Shown here: positions 34,512 through 38,060 of the stretch, piece by piece
Layout: every line of letters begins with the position of its first letter
Position numbering within the stretch: position 1 is the stretch's first letter
Assembly (NCBI RefSeq): GCF_013044505.1
Contig: NZ_JABERD010000083.1
Location: 1 to 38,060, forward strand
DNA: 38,060 nt
From: Streptomyces sp. S3(2020)
Lineage (GTDB): Bacteria > Actinomycetota > Actinomycetes > Streptomycetales > Streptomycetaceae
Direction: 5' to 3'
Made by a program: the position numbers and the translations under genes
Notes under the pieces: generated by a model
Database searches by the model: none
What the model saw: the letters and a program-made list of their open reading frames with translations, nothing else
Told to the model about the DNA's origin: nothing

Positions 34512-34567
34512 GATCCCCATGCAACGATCCCCATGCCCCGCTGTGGATGCTCCACTATGGATGCCCA
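34512..34567. repeat. Four 14-bp tandem repeats upstream of the degenerate regulator
   Basis: Units start at 34512, 34526, 34540 and 34554. The first two share GATCCCCATGC exactly; the last two share GGATGC; all four carry ATGC at the same place (34519, 34533, 34547, 34561). They lie 27-82 bases before the regulator's start codon. The 297-base gap 34486-34782 otherwise holds only the terminator. Confidence 0.65.
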
Positions 34568-34719
34568 CTGGTCGCACGGACAGAAGCCCCCTCCCGGCTC
34601 CCCCGCTCTTCATGCCCCCGGAAGCTACACGCTTGTTCGACGTTGCGCTCCCCCTACTGGTGAGAAGTGCCCCGGATCGACGGAATTTCCGGCATTCGAG
34701 GTTGATGGGTGGTACGCGC

Positions 34720-34751
34720 ACGGCCCCGCCCCTGAGCAGGGACGGGGCCGT
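34720..34751 (-). terminator. Terminator after the first PQQ-like gene
   Basis: A stem of 12 pairs with one mismatch (34720-34732 against 34739-34751) and 6-base loop, 32 bases beyond the stop at 34783. Confidence 0.85.
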
Positions 34752-34782
34752 GGTCATCAGCGGATTCACACCCGCTGAGCGA

Positions 34783-36468
34783 TCACTTCGTTCCGAAAGC
34801 GACCGCGAGGTACTCCTTCTCGGTCGAACTGCCACCGAAGTCGCTCGCGTAGACCTGCGCCATGAACAGCCGTCCGTCGCGGTAGAGGATCTCGGAGTAC
34901 TCGGGGAGCATGCTCGTCTCCACGTCGCGCACCGCGTCCGTCGCCGGGTTCTCCAGGAGCTTGGTCTCCTTGAAGGATCCGCCGTCGATGGTCACGATCT
35001 GACCGCCCTTGTCGTACGGCGGCCGCTTGTACGCCAGTACGTTGCCGCCGTCCATGCGCAGCGGGGTGAGCGTGTAGCCGTCGCCCGCGTCGGCGCGCTG
35101 GCCGGTCTCCTTGCCGCTGTTCAGGTCGATGGCGACGATCGAGTTGGTCCGGGAGTAGTCGCTGCCGGTGACCTCGCGCTCCTCGGTCGGCAGGTAGAGC
35201 CGGTCGTTGCCGACCACGATCTGGAAGCAGTACTCGACCTTGGTGATGCCGTCGCAACGGGCCATGTACTTCTCGGGATCCACCGAGAAGCGCGAGCGCA
35301 GCTTGCCGGTCTTGTTGTCGATGGCGAAGACGTCCGAGATGCCCTGCGCGCCCTCGACCTCTCCGACCTCGGCGGCCACCACGAGGGGCTCGGTGGAGAC
35401 GATGCTCGCGTACTCGATGCCCGTCGCCATCTTGTACTCGGAGATCACCTTCCCGGAGGCCGGGTCGATGGTCTGGATGTGCAGCTGGCGCTGGCCGTAG
35501 GAACCGCACTTGCGGACCGCGACCAGCTTCTCGCCGCCGCCGTAGCCCGCGTCGTAGCAGGTGTCGGTCGGCTTCGGGGCCCACAGGGACTTGCCGCTCT
35601 CGATGTCCCAGGCGCCGCCGCCGCTGGTGCTGCCCGCGGCGACCGTGGTCGCGCTGACGGTGATGTTGTCCCAGGTGATCAGCCGGTCACCGGACTTGGC
35701 GGTCTTGGTCCACAGCTTCTTGCCCGCGGTCAGGTCGATCGCCGCGATCTGGCTGCACCCGGCCGTACGTTCCTTCGTCGGCATCGCGGGCTCGTAGGCG
35801 ATGGCCGTCAGACCGTTCTCGGTGGCATGGCGGCTGGCCTGGCACACCGGGCCGGGCAGCTTGATCGTCCACAGCTTGGTGCCCTTGGCGGGGTCGTATC
35901 CGACGATCTCGGCGATGCCGCTCTTGGCGTAGACCGTGTCGGTCAGCCAGGAGCCGTTCACCGTGTACGTGGTGTCGACCGGCGGCTTGGGCTGCGGGAC
36001 CTGGAAGAGGACGGACGCGGCGGTGCTGGACGGCACCTTCTCCTCGCCCTTGCCGGCGGTGCCGCCGGTGCCGCCCTTCTCGTCGCCGCCACCGCCGGTG
36101 CCGCCGCTGGTGCTCGCGGTGTCCTTCTTGTCGTCGCCGGAGGAGGAGGCGTACCAGACACCACCGCCCACGATCAGCGCGATCGCCACGACCGCCGCGA
36201 CGATGATCGCCAGCTGCGGACTGAGCTTCCGCCCGCCGCCGGCCGGCTGACCGGGCTGCGGGGGCAGCGGCATGGTCGGCTGCGGGTAGCCGTAACCGGG
36301 CTGCTGGCCATAGGGGTTGGGCTGCTGGCCGTAGCCTCCGGGCTGCTGGCCGTGACCGCCGGGCTGCTGCCCGTACGGGTTCGGCGGCTGGCCGTACGGC
36401 TGCTGCTGCCCGGGATAGCCGTAGCCCGGGTCCGTCGGCGGTGCCTGCGGGGGCGGCGGCTGGGTCAT
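34783..36468 (-). CDS. Membrane-anchored PQQ-like beta-propeller protein
   Basis: A 561-residue protein. A Pro/Gln/Gly/Tyr-rich cytoplasmic tail (repeats of GQQPGG and PNPYGQQP) fills residues 1-75; one helix at about 85-107 anchors it; a Ser/Gly/Lys linker follows; and residues about 150-561 form blades with the PQQ-like pattern of a variable strand, then D-x-x-(T/S)-G-K-x-L-W (AIDLTAGKKLW, DIESGKSLW, IDPASGKVI, AIDNKTGKL, AIDLNSGKE). Six cysteines or more suggest disulfides outside the cell. No PQQ-enzyme residues were identified, so ligand binding or scaffolding is more likely than catalysis. ATG 36468 has a distant GAGG. The next gene is a paralogue 53 bases away. Confidence 0.85.
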   Translation of the reverse strand: MTQPPPPQAPPTDPGYGYPGQQQPYGQPPNPYGQQPGGHGQQPGGYGQQPNPYGQQPGYGYPQPTMPLPPQPGQPAGGGRKLSPQLAIIVAAVVAIALIVGGGVWYASSSGDDKKDTASTSGGTGGGGDEKGGTGGTAGKGEEKVPSSTAASVLFQVPQPKPPVDTTYTVNGSWLTDTVYAKSGIAEIVGYDPAKGTKLWTIKLPGPVCQASRHATENGLTAIAYEPAMPTKERTAGCSQIAAIDLTAGKKLWTKTAKSGDRLITWDNITVSATTVAAGSTSGGGAWDIESGKSLWAPKPTDTCYDAGYGGGEKLVAVRKCGSYGQRQLHIQTIDPASGKVISEYKMATGIEYASIVSTEPLVVAAEVGEVEGAQGISDVFAIDNKTGKLRSRFSVDPEKYMARCDGITKVEYCFQIVVGNDRLYLPTEEREVTGSDYSRTNSIVAIDLNSGKETGQRADAGDGYTLTPLRMDGGNVLAYKRPPYDKGGQIVTIDGGSFKETKLLENPATDAVRDVETSMLPEYSEILYRDGRLFMAQVYASDFGGSSTEKEYLAVAFGTK

Positions 36469-36521
36469 GACGCGGGTACCTCGGGAAGTGGACGACGACG
36501 GGAACGTGGCGGGGCGGTGGG

Positions 36522-38060
36522 CTACTTGCCGTAGGCGAGCATCAACTTCTCCTGCGTGTCGTCGTTGCCGCTCAGCCGTGTGGTCGAGAGGTAGAAGCGT
36601 CCGTCGACCCAGTCGATGGCCTTGGAGTAGAAGCCGTCCTCGATGTCGGCGATGCCCGCCGGGTTCTGGAGCAGCTTGGCCGGCTTGTGGTCCGAGCCGG
36701 TGGTGGCGAGGGAGACGACCTGGCCGCCCGCGTCGTAGGACGGCTGGACGTAGGCGATCAGCTTGCCGTTCTCGATCTTCAGCGGCAGCATCGCCTCGTC
36801 CACCGGGGACTTGACGCGCCACTTCTCCTTGCCGTTGGAGAGGTTGATCGCCACGATCTCGTTGGCGCCGGCGGTGGCCTCGGTGGGCAGGTAGAGCGTG
36901 TCCGCGTCGGCGACCGCGCCCGTGCAGCCCGTCAGGTCACGCGCGAAGATCGCCCAGTCGCAGGCGGGGGCGAAGTCCTCGTCGAAGGCGACCTGGGAGC
37001 GGAACTTGCCGCCGTCGGTGAACGTGGAGATGTTCCAGCTGTTCTTGTCCTCGTTGGTGCTGTAGATGACCAGCGGGTCGACGGAGTAGGCGCGTGCGAC
37101 CCGCCAGCCCTTGTCGAACTTCTGGGTCCACCTGGCCTTGCCGGTCGTCGGGTCCAGCTCCTGCACCTCGTCGTGCTCGTTGTCACCGGAGGCGTCGCAG
37201 GAGGAGACGGCGATGAGCTTGGCGCCGCCCGCGAAGGCGCTGGGGAAGCAGGCGTCGCCGTACTTCGCCTTGTCGAAGAGCTTCTTGCCCGTCTCGACGT
37301 CGTACCCGGTGCCCGACATCGAGCGGCCCACCATCAGCGTCTTGCCGGTGATGGACAGTTCGATCTGGAGGGTGCTGTCGAACAGTTCGCCGTCGGCGAC
37401 CTCGCCGCTCCAGCCCTTCTCGCCGGTGTCGAGGTCGATCTCCTGGAGCTTGTTGCACTCCGCGCGGTCGCCGCTGCCGCTCATGTAGGCCACGACGATC
37501 TTGCCGGCGGCCGTCTGCTGCGGGGTGGTCGCGCAGATCTTCTGGTCGAAGGTGATCGGGTCCCAGGCGGGCTTGCCGTCGCCGACGCCGTAGGCGAAGA
37601 GCTGCTTGTACGCGGCCTTCACCGCGGTCTTGTCGGTGATCCACATGCCGGGGGCGTCCGCGCCGCTGCCGGGGGCGTCGGGCGCCTCCTTGTACCAGAG
37701 CACCTTCGACTCGCCGGACTGGCGGCCCTCGTTGAGGTCCGTCTGCTCCTCGCCGCCGCCACCGTCGCCGTACCCCGGGTTGACCGGGTCGTCGGAGGCG
37801 GACGGCTCGGTGCTGCCGCTCTCCTTGGCGGTCGGCTTCTTCGGGTCGTCGTCGCCGCCGGAGACCGCCCACACGGTGCCGCCGACCACCAGCAGCCCGG
37901 CCACGGCCGCGGCGATGACGAGGGCCGGCTTGCCCTTGAAGGGGTTGCGCGAGCCGGACGGCGGGGTGCCGGGGCCGCCGGGGTACTGCGGCTGGGGCGG
38001 GTCGCCGGCGCCGGGCCGGCCGTCGGGGGCGGCGGCCCGGGGCCGCCCGGCGGGTCCGGG
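36522..38060 (-). CDS. Second PQQ-like beta-propeller membrane protein (5' end outside window)
   Basis: Paralogue of the neighbour. The visible part begins in a Pro/Gly-rich tail (GDPPQPQYPGGPGTPPSGS), then a basic RNPFKGK, one helix (ALVIAAAVAGLLVVGGTVWAV), an acidic/Ser/Gly linker and about 400 residues of blades with D-x-x-T-G-K or NGK repeats (EIDLDTGEKGW, DVETGKKLF, LDPTTGKARW, NLSNGKEKW). The two proteins share their C-terminal pattern (LLQNPA or LLENPA, then a final YGK or FGTK). The stop is 36522-36524. Gene order implies a two-gene operon read leftward. Function unknown; the start lies beyond 38060. Confidence 0.85.
   Translation of the reverse strand, partial: PGPAGRPRAAAPDGRPGAGDPPQPQYPGGPGTPPSGSRNPFKGKPALVIAAAVAGLLVVGGTVWAVSGGDDDPKKPTAKESGSTEPSASDDPVNPGYGDGGGGEEQTDLNEGRQSGESKVLWYKEAPDAPGSGADAPGMWITDKTAVKAAYKQLFAYGVGDGKPAWDPITFDQKICATTPQQTAAGKIVVAYMSGSGDRAECNKLQEIDLDTGEKGWSGEVADGELFDSTLQIELSITGKTLMVGRSMSGTGYDVETGKKLFDKAKYGDACFPSAFAGGAKLIAVSSCDASGDNEHDEVQELDPTTGKARWTQKFDKGWRVARAYSVDPLVIYSTNEDKNSWNISTFTDGGKFRSQVAFDEDFAPACDWAIFARDLTGCTGAVADADTLYLPTEATAGANEIVAINLSNGKEKWRVKSPVDEAMLPLKIENGKLIAYVQPSYDAGGQVVSLATTGSDHKPAKLLQNPAGIADIEDGFYSKAIDWVDGRFYLSTTRLSGNDDTQEKLMLAYGK

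Overview
The window is high-GC chromosomal DNA from a Streptomyces-type actinomycete. The evidence is strong third-position G/C bias, frequent GTG starts, ATGA or GTGA stop/start overlaps, and a gene order I recognise from Streptomyces: tRNA-Gln, glmU, prs, rplY, pth, ppc, desaturase/TetR, tam/tamR, then galTEK. Gene identities rest on motifs and family resemblance read by eye. No database search was run.

Layout. (1) 1-176 is an almost perfect fold-back of the 3' end of an ABC permease gene onto itself. It is followed on the minus strand by a FtsX/MacB-type ABC exporter (permease 132-2699, ATPase 2696-3484). (2) 3907-8156, plus strand: a DHA2-type MFS exporter coupled to a GNAT acetyltransferase, then a DUF485 protein and a sodium:solute symporter. 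(3) 8193-9077, minus: a DivIVA-like coiled-coil protein whose 5' region holds a 44-bp hairpin. (4) 9269-14390 is the most unusual block: four genes made from polymorphic-toxin and immunity domains, arranged around a divergent promoter. Leftward are a WHH-type HNH/EndoVII nuclease domain fused to SUKH-1, then a YrhB/Imm35-like domain, a long Pro/Gly linker, a deaminase-like domain and SUKH-4 in one chain. Rightward are a YwqJ-type deaminase and a SUKH-3 protein. None has a visible secretion signal. (5) 14493-15803, minus: an orphan histidine kinase.

(6) 16061-20801, plus: a housekeeping block of tRNA-Gln(UUG), glmU, prs, rplY (with a hairpin leader), pth and a small membrane protein. (7) 20859-23600, minus: ppc, converging on that block at a shared hairpin terminator. 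(8) 23903-26128, plus: acyl desaturase and TetR regulator behind a double TACG/CGTA operator, then a Phd/RelE-type toxin-antitoxin pair. (9) 26103-30004: VOC protein, Tam methyltransferase, TamR-like MarR regulator, a response regulator, a GNAT protein and an LppU-like membrane-anchored protein. Three neighbouring convergent pairs in this stretch overlap at their 3' ends. (10) 30188-33365, minus: the Leloir operon galT-galE-galK, overlapping at each junction. (11) 33510-38060: a decayed membrane-protein gene, a response regulator with a degenerate receiver site behind four 14-bp repeats, and two related membrane-anchored beta-propeller (PQQ-like) proteins, the second cut by the window edge.

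How the parts work together. glmU, prs, rplY, pth and ppc supply cell-wall precursor, PRPP, ribosome function and anaplerosis. Tam/TamR handle trans-aconitate, a by-product of the citrate cycle. The gal operon converts galactose to glucose-1-phosphate. The remaining genes are exporters, regulators and cell-envelope proteins. The 9269-14390 locus is the best candidate for a little-described system: it resembles toxin/immunity modules kept inside the cell.
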